From: Algoriphagus hitonicola
Lineage (GTDB): Bacteria > Bacteroidota > Bacteroidia > Cytophagales > Cyclobacteriaceae
Reading direction: 5' to 3'
NCBI RefSeq assembly: GCF_900113375.1
Contig: NZ_FOPC01000005.1
Span: 124,001-188,000 of the forward strand
Length of the DNA: 64,000 bases
Shown here: positions 9,043 to 16,661 of the stretch, one piece after another
Layout: each line of letters starts with the position of its first letter
How positions within the stretch are numbered: position 1 is the stretch's first letter
Notes under the pieces: model-generated
What the model was told of the DNA's origin: nothing
Databases searched by the model: none
The model's input: only the letters and a program-made list of their open reading frames with translations
Translations under genes and position numbers: made by a program

Positions 9043-10311
9043 ATGGAAAAGAAAATAATTTATTGTGCATCTATATTATTTATTTTAGTTCAATTTAATG
9101 GTTTCTCTCAGCGAATACCAAGTAATATTGATGAAGATCAGGTTCCTCCTTTTGTATTAACCCATCCTTTGAAATATGCAGATGGAAAAAAAGTTAAGAA
9201 TATAAAAGAATGGGAAAACTCGCGAAGACCAGAAATTTTGAATCTTTTTAAAGATCATATTTATGGTGAATATCCGGGAGCTAGTGTTATTGACTTTAAA
9301 GTCGTCAAAGAAGATGAGGTTTTTGCAGGAAAGGGCAAAAGAAAACAAGTTCAAATTTATTTAGGGAAATCGAAAGAGCTTTTTTTAAATGTTCTTTTGT
9401 ACCTCCCCATTAGTAAAGCACCTGTACCGGTTTTTGCTGGACTTAACTTTTGTGGTAATCATTGCACTACTTTTGACTCTTTGATTTTTTTGAACGATAA
9501 CTGGATTGCCGACAATCATAAAGGGGTGAGTAATAATACGGCTTCAGATAGCTCAAGAGGATCTCAAGCTCACAGGTGGCCATATGAAGAGATTATTAGT
9601 AGGGGCTATGGTGTAGCAACATTGTATTATGGTGAATTGGAGCCTGATCATCCTGAAGGATGGAAGAATGGTGTGAGAAGCCTGCTTAAGGAGGAACTTA
9701 GGATCGAGCCTGATAAATGGGCTGCGATAGGTGCATGGGCATGGGGCTTAAGCAGGGTACAGGATTATCTGGAAATAGATAAAGATGTAGATGCAAAAAG
9801 AACTATAGTTCAGGGACATTCTAGGCTGGGGAAGGCAGCACTTTGGGCCGCTTCTAATGATACTAGGTTTGCAGCTGTTATTTCTAATAATTCTGGAGAA
9901 GGGGGTGCAGCTTTATCGAAAAGGTGGTTTGGTGAAACAATTGAACACCTCAACTCTTATTTTCCTCATTGGTTTGTGCAAAAATATAATGATTACAGTG
10001 GTAAAGCTGAGGAATTGCCCATTGATCAACACCTGCTTTTAGCCAGTATAGCACCAAGACCAATTTACGTAACAAGTGCTTCGGAAGATCTTTGGGCAGA
10101 TCCTAAAGGAGAATTTTTGGCCTTAAGAGAAGCAGGAAAAGTTTATAAACTTTATAAAATTGCGGGTCTGGCCATTAAGGAACAACCTCAAGTGGAAATG
10201 CCTGTTGGAAAAAAGATTAGATATCACATGAGAAAAGGAAAACATGATATTCAGCTTTATGATTGGATTCAATTTCTGGATTTTGCAGATTATATTTTCA
10301 AAGAAAAGTAA
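9043..10311 (+). CDS. CE15 glucuronoyl esterase-like protein, secreted
   Basis: 422 residues with signal peptide ending GFSQR. The region TIVQGHSRLGKAALWAA holds the bacterial CE15 nucleophile elbow G-H-S-R-x-G-K (S260), followed by NNSGEGGAALSKRWFGE and a C-terminal KGKHDIQLYDW with catalytic His H401. The N-terminal part RRPEILNLFKDHIYGEYPG is also typical. CE15 enzymes split ester bonds between 4-O-methyl-glucuronic acid and lignin alcohols, and marine relatives act on uronate esters in algal or other glycans. Here it closes the polysaccharide gene block, so a uronic-acid-containing substrate is likely. The gap to the GH32 gene is 140 bases; a possible 27-codon frame (8975-9058) in that gap overlaps the start and is probably not a gene. 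Confidence 0.85.
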   Translation: MEKKIIYCASILFILVQFNGFSQRIPSNIDEDQVPPFVLTHPLKYADGKKVKNIKEWENSRRPEILNLFKDHIYGEYPGASVIDFKVVKEDEVFAGKGKRKQVQIYLGKSKELFLNVLLYLPISKAPVPVFAGLNFCGNHCTTFDSLIFLNDNWIADNHKGVSNNTASDSSRGSQAHRWPYEEIISRGYGVATLYYGELEPDHPEGWKNGVRSLLKEELRIEPDKWAAIGAWAWGLSRVQDYLEIDKDVDAKRTIVQGHSRLGKAALWAASNDTRFAAVISNNSGEGGAALSKRWFGETIEHLNSYFPHWFVQKYNDYSGKAEELPIDQHLLLASIAPRPIYVTSASEDLWADPKGEFLALREAGKVYKLYKIAGLAIKEQPQVEMPVGKKIRYHMRKGKHDIQLYDWIQFLDFADYIFKEK

Positions 10312-10694
10312 GTGAATAGCACCTTCCTACAAAAACGAGGAGGAGTCTAAATTGGTATAATTCTGATCTGAAGGATATTCAACATAAAATTATTATTAGT
10401 GAAGAAATATTTTAAAATGGTCAGAATTTTTTTTAAATACTTTCCTTCTAGTCAATATGGAAAAATTAAAAGACTGATTTTTTGTGTAGAATGAAACTGT
10501 CTTCCGAGTAAGTTTTTGATAACAGGACAATTTCTATCAGCCCTTTTTAGAGCCCATTGATTTACTTTTGATGTTTGAAATTTTCGATGAAATTTTAAAC
10601 TCTTTGACAACTGAAGTAATTGAATTTACCGGTAGTTCTACTCACTCAAATTTGAAAAACTATAACTTATAAATAATTATTTTATAAATAAAAT
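10312..10694 (+). other. Intergenic, AT-rich, no gene seen
   Basis: 383 bases between the CE15 gene and the beta-lactamase-fold gene. No convincing reading frame, hairpin terminator or operator was found. It separates the polysaccharide block from unrelated genes and must hold the promoter of the downstream gene, but no clear -33/-7 pair could be picked out. Confidence 0.5.
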
Positions 10695-12215
10695 ATGCTT
10701 TACATCACCCAATCAATTATTTCAAATTTCATTAGGAAAATTGGAATTATATTTCCAATTCTTTGTATTTTATCCTGTAAGACAAGTAATGTTAAAAATA
10801 CTAATGAGAATAAATTCACCAATGATAATTTGGAGTTTTCCCAAAAATTTCATGAAAAAATAGTTGACATTTTTAAGGAAAAAGAATTGGAAGGTGATTT
10901 TATTTTTGCAATAGTAGGTGAAAATGGATTGTTGTATTCGAAAGCTATTAACAATAAAATTATAAATGGAGAATCATCCTTCTTAGATAACAATTCTCCA
11001 ATTTACGTAGCCTCACATACAAAGTCCTTCACTGGTACATTGGCAAAAATTTTAGAGGAGAAAGGAAAGATTGATTTAAATAAATCACTCTCTAACTATC
11101 TTCCTGAGTTAAATTTTAAAGATAGTATTGACGTTGATAAAATTTTCATTAAGAATCTTTTGAATCACACACACGGCACCTTTAGCACAACTCTTACCTG
11201 GAAGACAGCTTTTTTAGGCTACAGTGGTAACAATTCAGAACTAATAGAGGATTTCAATAATGATTTTTTATATGATCCTTCTGGTAGTTTTAGATATTCA
11301 AATGTTGGTCCTATAATTACAGCTATAGCAATAGAAAGTGCAACTGGGAATTCTTGGAAGGATGAAATGAAGGAACACATATTTCAGCCTCTAGAAATGT
11401 TCAATACCACGACCAAAGTTTCAGATCTCCATTATGATAGAATCCGTCCCTCTGTAACAGTTTCCAAGGAACATGGGGTCATTGAAACTGGTTTTGATAA
11501 AAGTGATATACTAATGCACGCTTCTGGGGGAGTGATTTCAACAGTCAATGATCTCTCTAAATGGCTAAGTGCCAACATCCGGCAAGATAATATTTTGTTA
11601 TCCCAAGAATCATGGAAAGAATTACATACTTCCAATGTTTCCCAGGACAAGTCTTACTTCACTTATAATCGGAAAGGATATTCCCTTGGTTGGGATATTG
11701 CCGAATATCAAGGCGATACTATTTTAACCCGTTTCGGTGGGTTGGCTGGAATAAGTTTCCATATCTCCTTCATTCCTGAGAAAAAAATCGGAATAATTGC
11801 CTTTTCTAGTGATAATAGGGCATATATATTACCACATTTAATGGCAAACTATGCGTATAATGAGTTAAATGAGAACTTAGCTGACAGTATTTTTCAAATT
11901 GAAAGAATTAATTTTGAAAAAGCCTTTGACAATGAAAATGCGTTAGTGTATCCCAATAAAACCCAGCTTTTAACACAAAATGAAACCAAGCAGCATATAC
12001 AAGGCTCTTATTTAAGCACATCAGGTTGGCCACCAATTAGTATTAATCAAGAGGCTGATCACTTTATTTTCAACTGGGGTGTCTTAAATGGAAAGATATT
12101 TAAAACTGAGGATGGCCATTATACCAGCAACTTAGGCCTTCTTAATAGGGACTTTGAAATTAAAAGTGACACCTTAAAAACTGGATCACTAATTTATATT
12201 AAGATCAAGCAGTAA
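10695..12215 (+). CDS. Serine hydrolase of the beta-lactamase class C fold, lipoprotein
   Basis: 506 residues. The N-terminus carries a lipobox (CILSC, C28), so the mature protein is a lipoprotein. The serine beta-lactamase fold is shown by SHTK (S107 nucleophile, K110) in YVASHTKSFTG, Y-S-N (Y201, N203) in FRYSNVGPI, and a third-motif-like HASGGVIST region. Members of this large family are esterases, D-aminopeptidases, penicillin-binding-like peptidases or beta-lactamases, and the sequence does not tell which. A C-terminal beta domain of about 100 residues follows (from LVYPNKTQLL). It stands alone with large gaps on both sides and is more AT-rich than the genes around it, which may mean separate acquisition. 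Confidence 0.8.
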   Translation: MLYITQSIISNFIRKIGIIFPILCILSCKTSNVKNTNENKFTNDNLEFSQKFHEKIVDIFKEKELEGDFIFAIVGENGLLYSKAINNKIINGESSFLDNNSPIYVASHTKSFTGTLAKILEEKGKIDLNKSLSNYLPELNFKDSIDVDKIFIKNLLNHTHGTFSTTLTWKTAFLGYSGNNSELIEDFNNDFLYDPSGSFRYSNVGPIITAIAIESATGNSWKDEMKEHIFQPLEMFNTTTKVSDLHYDRIRPSVTVSKEHGVIETGFDKSDILMHASGGVISTVNDLSKWLSANIRQDNILLSQESWKELHTSNVSQDKSYFTYNRKGYSLGWDIAEYQGDTILTRFGGLAGISFHISFIPEKKIGIIAFSSDNRAYILPHLMANYAYNELNENLADSIFQIERINFEKAFDNENALVYPNKTQLLTQNETKQHIQGSYLSTSGWPPISINQEADHFIFNWGVLNGKIFKTEDGHYTSNLGLLNRDFEIKSDTLKTGSLIYIKIKQ

Positions 12216-12440
12216 TTCCAAAATTACCCAATGAATAAAGTCTTCATGAAAAAATCCATTTTCAAAGCAAGCTCTTCAAATTAATAAGGAATCGATAATA
12301 TTTTAGGCGATTTCAAACGAAAAAACCACACAAAATTTTAAGCTGGATTTTGGATTGAATTAATCCCGGCTGCCGATTGATGCTCAAATTGTCAGGGGGA
12401 AGGTGAAGTAGGTTCTTCGTGATTATTTGAATCCCTTTTT
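12216..12440 (+). other. Intergenic leader before the hip operators
   Basis: About 225 bases from the stop of the serine hydrolase gene to the first Hip operator. No gene or strong hairpin was seen. Together with the operator region it forms a 332-base gap upstream of hipB. Confidence 0.4.
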
Positions 12441-12458
12441 TATACCTGTTCGGGTATA
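12441..12458. promoter_or_regulatory. Hip operator 1 (inverted repeat)
   Basis: TATACCTGTTCGGGTATA, an 18-base near-perfect palindrome with arms TATACC and GGTATA. E. coli HipB binds TATCC-N8-GGATA sites, a closely related layout. It is the most distal of three copies, with its centre 41 bases from the next. Confidence 0.75.
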
Positions 12459-12481
12459 GAATATTAGATACAAATAATAAA

Positions 12482-12499
12482 TATACCCGTTCAGGTATA
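12482..12499. promoter_or_regulatory. Hip operator 2 (inverted repeat)
   Basis: TATACCCGTTCAGGTATA, the same palindrome as the flanking copies with changes only in the inner six bases. The spacing of 41 and 40 bases to its neighbours puts the three centres on roughly one face of the helix, which suits cooperative binding of HipB dimers. Confidence 0.75.
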
Positions 12500-12521
12500 A
12501 ATTTAATTTTTTCACTATCTT

Positions 12522-12539
12522 TATACCCAATCGGGTATA
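12522..12539. promoter_or_regulatory. Hip operator 3, next to the hipB start
   Basis: TATACCCAATCGGGTATA ends 8 bases before the hipB ATG (12548). A repressor bound here would cover the promoter or the transcription start, as expected for autorepression of a toxin-antitoxin operon. Confidence 0.75.
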
Positions 12540-12547
12540 ATATATCT

Positions 12548-12760
12548 ATGGAAAAATTAAGTCAGTTCATAAAGGAGAGGCGTAAAAGCCTTGGATTAAC
12601 TCAAGAAGACCTTTCCTTCAAAGCAGGAGTGGGGTTGCGATTTGTCCGGGATCTTGAGCAAGGAAAAAAATCACTGATGGTTGATAAAGTCAACCAGGTA
12701 TTATCACTATTTGGCCATGAACTTGGTCCGGTACCAACAGAAAGAAATGAAGACCGCTAA
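12548..12760 (+). CDS. hipB: HipB-like antitoxin/repressor (XRE family)
   Basis: 70 residues, nearly all one Cro/C1-type helix-turn-helix: LSQFIKERRKSLGLTQEDLSFKAGVGLRFVRDLEQGKKSL, followed by a short helix (VDKVNQVLSLFGHEL) that gives the dimer. This matches small HipB/y4mF-type proteins. It should bind the three TATACC-N6-GGTATA palindromes just upstream and repress its own operon. The next gene starts inside its last codons (ATG 12747, 14-base overlap), indicating translational coupling. E. coli HipB is about 88 residues; the shorter C-terminus here lacks the extended tail. Confidence 0.88.
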   Translation: MEKLSQFIKERRKSLGLTQEDLSFKAGVGLRFVRDLEQGKKSLMVDKVNQVLSLFGHELGPVPTERNEDR

Positions 12761-13076
12761 AGTTTATATGCATGACAGATGGGCTGGGAGATTGACGGAA
12801 GATGAGGACGGCTACCACTTTAAATATGAAGAATCCTATTTGGGACAAACGGATGCTGAAGCAATCAGTGTAACCTTACCGTTAACAAGTAAAGGATATC
12901 ATAGCAAGATCTTATTCCCTTTTTTCGACGGACTCATTCCGGAGGGTTGGCTATTGGATATAGCACAAAAAAACTGGAAACTAAACCCAAGAGACAGAAT
13001 GGGGATACTTCTACAGACATGCCATGACTGCATAGGAGCAGTATCCATTCAAGCTCAGGAAGAAAATGAAAAATAA
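12747..13076 (+). CDS. hipS: HipS-like protein (HipA N-terminal subdomain as a separate gene)
   Basis: 109 residues from ATG 12747 (MKTAKVYMHDRWAGRLTED). The sequence matches the N-subdomain 1 of HipA kinases: YMHDRWAGRL, EAISVTLPLTSKGY, LFPFFDGLIPEGWLLD and a closing CHDCIGAVSIQ strand. In classical hipBA this region is the first 100 residues of the toxin; here it is a free-standing gene between the repressor and the kinase, as in the HipBST system of enteropathogenic E. coli, where HipS is the antitoxin. It overlaps hipB by 14 bases and the kinase gene by 11, so the three are coupled. The longer frame from 12681 lies inside hipB and is not used. Antitoxin function is inferred from layout. 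Confidence 0.85.
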   Translation: MKTAKVYMHDRWAGRLTEDEDGYHFKYEESYLGQTDAEAISVTLPLTSKGYHSKILFPFFDGLIPEGWLLDIAQKNWKLNPRDRMGILLQTCHDCIGAVSIQAQEENEK

Positions 13077-14028
13077 ATGCCTCTATTGTTATAATGAAAT
13101 TGATTCAGGAGAACTCAATACCAAAGCTGGACTGAAAGGATACCATGAGAAATGCAGTAAGAAGTTCTTCGGAAAAATCACCCCTCCGGAACTGGATTTT
13201 GACGAAGATCAAATTTTAGAGCTAGCCGAACAAGTGATCAAAAGTCAAAAAACAGTAACAGGGGTTCAGCCTAAACTATCACTGGGACTTTCGGAAAATT
13301 CAACTACACCTGAGCGATTTACAATTGTCGGGCTCTGGGGAGAGTACATATTAAAACCTCAAACGACAAACTATAAAAATCTACCCGAAATTGAAGACTT
13401 GACAATGCACTTGGCCGAAATAAGTAGACTGAAAACGGTAGAGCATTCCCTAATCAGATTAAAATCAGGCCAATTGGCATACATTACAAAAAGGATAGAC
13501 CGTAAAAAAGGTAAGAAATATCATATGGAAGACATGTGCCAAATAACAGAACGGATGACTGAACACAAGTACAATGGATCATATGAGCAAATTGCAAAAG
13601 CCATAAAGAAGTATGCTGAAAATCCAGGCTTGGATGTTACAGACTTCTTTGAGCTCGTTATTTTTAGCTTTCTCACAGGAAATAATGATATGCACCTTAA
13701 AAATTTCTCATTATTAAAGAAAAATTCTACTTATGAGTTGTGTCCTGCTTATGATCTTTTATCCTCAGAGCTGGTAGTTGAAGATGATAATGAAGACCTA
13801 GCTTTAAATTTGAATGGAAAGAAAAAAAAGATAAAAAAGGAGGATTTTGAAATAGCCATGACAGGCGCTGGGCTGGAGCAAAAAGTAATAGAAAACATTT
13901 TTAAAAAATATAAAAGACTAATTCCTAAATGGGCCAGATTTATTGATCAAAGTTTTTTAAGTAAATCAATGAAAGAAGAATATAAAGACTTAATTCAACG
14001 AAAATCGGTTCAAATTAAACTTGATTAG
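13066..14028 (+). CDS. hipT: HipT-like Ser/Thr kinase toxin
   Basis: 320 residues. The N-terminus has a small zinc-finger-like cluster (C5, C8, H27, C30) that is usual in Bacteroidota HipA proteins. Then comes KTVTGVQPKLSLG (63-74), the ATP-binding Gly-rich loop; WGEYILKPQ with the ATP-binding lysine; the catalytic loop FLTGNNDMHLKNFSLL with the D and N expected of HipA-type kinases; and CPAYDLL as the metal-binding Asp. HipT phosphorylates tryptophanyl-tRNA synthetase in E. coli and HipA acts on glutamyl-tRNA synthetase; the target here is unknown. In E. coli HipT the loop begins S-I-S and is autophosphorylated; here it reads T-V-T. It is the last gene of the operon. Confidence 0.88.
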   Translation: MKNKCLYCYNEIDSGELNTKAGLKGYHEKCSKKFFGKITPPELDFDEDQILELAEQVIKSQKTVTGVQPKLSLGLSENSTTPERFTIVGLWGEYILKPQTTNYKNLPEIEDLTMHLAEISRLKTVEHSLIRLKSGQLAYITKRIDRKKGKKYHMEDMCQITERMTEHKYNGSYEQIAKAIKKYAENPGLDVTDFFELVIFSFLTGNNDMHLKNFSLLKKNSTYELCPAYDLLSSELVVEDDNEDLALNLNGKKKKIKKEDFEIAMTGAGLEQKVIENIFKKYKRLIPKWARFIDQSFLSKSMKEEYKDLIQRKSVQIKLD

Positions 14029-14029
14029 T

Positions 14030-14130
14030 GTCGATTTACATTTCCGTTAAGTAACCGAGGTGCGCCTCTCACGCCACCGTTTGTTCTGATGGTCTCCCAG
14101 TATCAAGTTCGGGGTAGGCTGTATACGACG
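14030..14130 (-). mobile_element. Possible scar of a group II intron
   Basis: A patch of about 100 bases directly after hipT is GC-richer than the following spacer. On the minus strand it reads through GGTGGCGTGAGAGGCGCACC, a phrase I associate with the structured RNA flanking reverse-transcriptase genes of bacterial group II introns. It includes a small hairpin GAGG-TGCG-CCTC. No reverse-transcriptase frame remains nearby, so at best this is a relic. An RNA-family search would decide; the call is tentative. Confidence 0.3.
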
Positions 14131-14577
14131 TTTCAAAAAGCAAAACCGACAACATTAAATCTTGAACAAATCCAATTCAACGATTCAATAAAATACTGAA
14201 CCGAGGCCCTTAATTAAACAGTTCTTCGATTCAACAAACTTTCATAATTAACAACACATTAAAGAGCCCTATTTTTTCCCGAAACTAAATTGTACTTTTT
14301 AAAGAGGGAAATGATTGAATAAATTTACAAATCTACTTCCTAAAATCAGATTCCCTATTAAATTCAAATTATGGAAGTGTTTATCAATGCTTACTTAAGT
14401 TGCTAATAATATGTATTTTATATAAATTATTATGTATTAGGTGTTTAGGAAGTTTTACTTTGTACTACTTACTTATATTTAACTTTTTATTGTTGTATTT
14501 TATTCATAATCAAACACTTAAAATATTTTAATCTTTATATTTATTTTTTTTGCATCATACTCCTATATTTATTGCCT
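14131..14577 (+). other. Very AT-rich spacer before the tail-collar operon
   Basis: About 450 bases, mostly A and T, with no reading frame of note. The last 100 bases before ATG 14578 are almost pure A/T and probably hold the promoter of the five-gene operon, though a clear Bacteroidota -7 element (TAnnTTTG) could not be placed with the right spacing. Confidence 0.45.
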
Positions 14578-15543
14578 ATGAGCAACGATTTATTTTCTCA
14601 AGGCAATTCCAGAAGGCATTTCTTGAAATCTAGTTCCCTCTTGGGAGGGCTTGCCTTTTTAGCCCCAGCAGCCAAGGTTTTTAGTAACTCAGAGGCTTCG
14701 ATTGATTTAGTAGACAGTTCTGGTGAACTTCGATTTGTTCACACTACAGGCGTGAAAGGGCAAAATGACCCAGTCTGGAAAGCAGAGTTTGGCGGGTTGA
14801 ATTCAATTTCCAAAAGTTTAATAGATGAAGATTTTCAAGGTCTGAAAATCGATTCAGGAGATTTTCTCAACTCAGAAGTGTCTTTTTCAGAGAATTTAGA
14901 GTTTGTTCAAAACCTTAGAAATTATGGTCTTCATTTAGCGGGGCTAGGAAAAACAGAACTTAATCTGTCCGAGAGTCAACTGATGGAGCTTTCCAAAAAG
15001 GCTTCATTTTCATTAGTGAATACCAATTATCGATTCGAAAACACTGATCTGGATCAAGCTATCAAAAAACACCTCATTGTCAATTTTGGCAAATATAAAA
15101 TGGGTGTAATAGCAGTTTCAGACGAACTGGGTTCTATTTCCAAAAAAGTCAATAATCCTATAGAAACGGCCCTTAGGGAGTCTCAACTACTCAAATACTT
15201 ATATGCCTGCGACCTAGTGGTCTGTATAGTCAACTTTGAGTTAAAGCATGGTGATGAAAACCAGATAAATAAACTTGCGAAAAAGGCAGAACACATTGAT
15301 TTTATCTTAGACGCAAATCCTGCGCAAACTAGGCCCGGATTAACCTTGGTAAAAGATCAAGCTGGAGATGAAGTTTTCATCAGCCGTGTTTTAAATTTTG
15401 GGAAATATATAGGTGACTTTTCAGTCCGTTTCACCCCGAAGTACGCTAAATGTCTGGTTTCAAACTATTCCAGAATTCCTGCTGTGAAAAATCCTAGACT
15501 CGCGGCTTCTTTAATCCATGAACTTTCAAGTCAACAAGTATAA
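14578..15543 (+). CDS. Tat-exported 5'-nucleotidase/metallophosphatase-like protein lacking metal ligands
   Basis: 321 residues from ATG 14578; TTG 14572 is also in frame. The start carries a textbook Tat signal, SRRHFLK plus SSLLGGLAFLAPAA. The body follows the UshA/5'-nucleotidase metallophosphatase pattern block by block, but the catalytic residues are gone: HTNDxH has become HTTGVK, GNHE has become GKTE, the L-S-H-x-G strand has become IVNFE, and GGHTH has become LDANPA. DSGDF (from DAGDF) and VNTNYRF (from VAANY-F) remain. The nucleotide-binding C-terminal domain is missing. It is probably a folded pseudoenzyme with a binding or structural task. It is the first gene of a tight operon with three tail-collar proteins and a binding-fold protein. 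Confidence 0.7.
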   Translation: MSNDLFSQGNSRRHFLKSSSLLGGLAFLAPAAKVFSNSEASIDLVDSSGELRFVHTTGVKGQNDPVWKAEFGGLNSISKSLIDEDFQGLKIDSGDFLNSEVSFSENLEFVQNLRNYGLHLAGLGKTELNLSESQLMELSKKASFSLVNTNYRFENTDLDQAIKKHLIVNFGKYKMGVIAVSDELGSISKKVNNPIETALRESQLLKYLYACDLVVCIVNFELKHGDENQINKLAKKAEHIDFILDANPAQTRPGLTLVKDQAGDEVFISRVLNFGKYIGDFSVRFTPKYAKCLVSNYSRIPAVKNPRLAASLIHELSSQQV

Positions 15544-15545
15544 AT

Positions 15546-16082
15546 ATGGAACCATTTCTATCAGAAATCTTTCTTTTTTCATTCAATTTTGCTCCAAAAG
15601 GATTTGCCTTATGCAATGGTCAATTGCTCCCAATCAACCAGAATCAAGCATTGTATGCTCTTCTGGGAACTACTTTTGGTGGAGATGGCATAACGAATTT
15701 TGCTTTGCCTGACTTGAGGGGGAGAGCTTTGGGCCACGTGGGAGACGGTTTTGCACTGGGAGAGCGAGTTGGAGAACAAGCTCATACGTTGAGTATTTCA
15801 GAGATCCCCACTCATATTCACCAATCGAATGAATCTACAAGTTCAATCTTGAAAATCAGTTCCTCTTCTTCAGCAAATTCAGGAGATCCAGAGGGTCGTG
15901 TTTTTGCTGGTAACAGCAACTTTCCAAATCGTTTCGGTGACAAATTTGACGAAGGACTTGCCGAACAGCCTGGATATGCTTCTGGTAGCGCTGGAAGTAG
16001 CCAAGCACATTTGAATATGATGCCTTTTTTAACCCTTAATTATTGTATTGCTCTTCAGGGCATATTTCCATCACCAAATTGA
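15546..16082 (+). CDS. Tail-collar domain protein 1 (MdpB-like)
   Basis: 178 residues, ATG two bases after the previous stop. The phage tail collar domain is visible in the first 65 residues: FNFAPKGFALCNGQLLPINQNQALYALLGTTFGGDG, then FALPDLRGRALGH. A variable S/G-rich middle follows, and a conserved end PFLTLNYCIALQGIFPS. There is no signal peptide or membrane segment. Proteins of this kind are called microcystin-dependent protein or phage tail protein; in phages the domain sits at tail fibre tips, and its role in bacterial triplets like this one is not known to me. SEIPTHIHQ includes the H-x-H cluster common in these domains. Confidence 0.85.
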   Translation: MEPFLSEIFLFSFNFAPKGFALCNGQLLPINQNQALYALLGTTFGGDGITNFALPDLRGRALGHVGDGFALGERVGEQAHTLSISEIPTHIHQSNESTSSILKISSSSSANSGDPEGRVFAGNSNFPNRFGDKFDEGLAEQPGYASGSAGSSQAHLNMMPFLTLNYCIALQGIFPSPN

Positions 16083-16089
16083 TTAAAAT

Positions 16090-16656
16090 ATGAGTGGTTC
16101 AGATCCTTTTGTTGCAGAAATCTGCATGTTTCCTTTCAATTTTGCTCCAAATGGTTGGGCATGGTGTGATGGGCAATTATTGCCTATATCTCAAAATACT
16201 GCATTATTTTCTCTTTTAGGAACTACATACGGAGGTAATGGGACAACTAACTTTGCTTTACCAGACCTTCAAGGCCGGGTTCCTATGCATCCTGGACAAG
16301 GCCCGGGACTTTCATTGCACGATTTGGGAGAGATGGGAGGCCAGGCTACGGTTACGCTCCTTGAAAGTGAGATTCCAAGTCACAATCACAATGTTGATAT
16401 AAATATTCCAGTCGGAGGCACAGCTGATACAGATAGTCCATTGAATGCATTTCCTGCCACTTTTGCTGATGGAGAACAAATAAATGGAAACCCAGCAGTA
16501 TTGTATTCATCAACCCCAGATGGGACTCTGGGTTCTTTTAATTCTGAAATTAGTTCAAATCCTGCTGGTGGGGGACAGCCTCACAACAATATGCAGCCAA
16601 CCCTATTTGTTTATTATTGCATCGCTCTTCAGGGAGTTTTTCCACCAAGAACTTAA
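16090..16656 (+). CDS. Tail-collar domain protein 2 (MdpB-like)
   Basis: 188 residues, 7 bases after gene 1. Same plan: FVAEICMFPFNFAPNGWAWCDGQLLPI, LLGTTYGGNGTTNFALPDLQGRVPMH, then SEIPSHNHNV and a C-terminal PTLFVYYCIALQGVFP. The middle (about 95-165) has no similarity to its paralogues that I can see and would be the variable tip. No signal peptide. The C-terminal QPHNNMQP block is shared by all three paralogues. Close packing suggests the three are produced in fixed ratio, perhaps as a heterotrimer; this is inference from gene order. Confidence 0.85.
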   Translation: MSGSDPFVAEICMFPFNFAPNGWAWCDGQLLPISQNTALFSLLGTTYGGNGTTNFALPDLQGRVPMHPGQGPGLSLHDLGEMGGQATVTLLESEIPSHNHNVDINIPVGGTADTDSPLNAFPATFADGEQINGNPAVLYSSTPDGTLGSFNSEISSNPAGGGQPHNNMQPTLFVYYCIALQGVFPPRT

Positions 16657-16661
16657 AAATC

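Noticed and set aside
8975..9058. 27-codon frame MKKIIKQLRMKPAGDLAYEI... before the CE15 gene
   Set aside because: Too short, overlaps the CE15 start, and no homologue is recognised; it could be the decayed end of an older gene.
12681..12746. Upstream extension of the HipS frame
   Set aside because: The extra residues lie within hipB and do not match the HipA N-subdomain, whereas ATG 12747 gives the family start.
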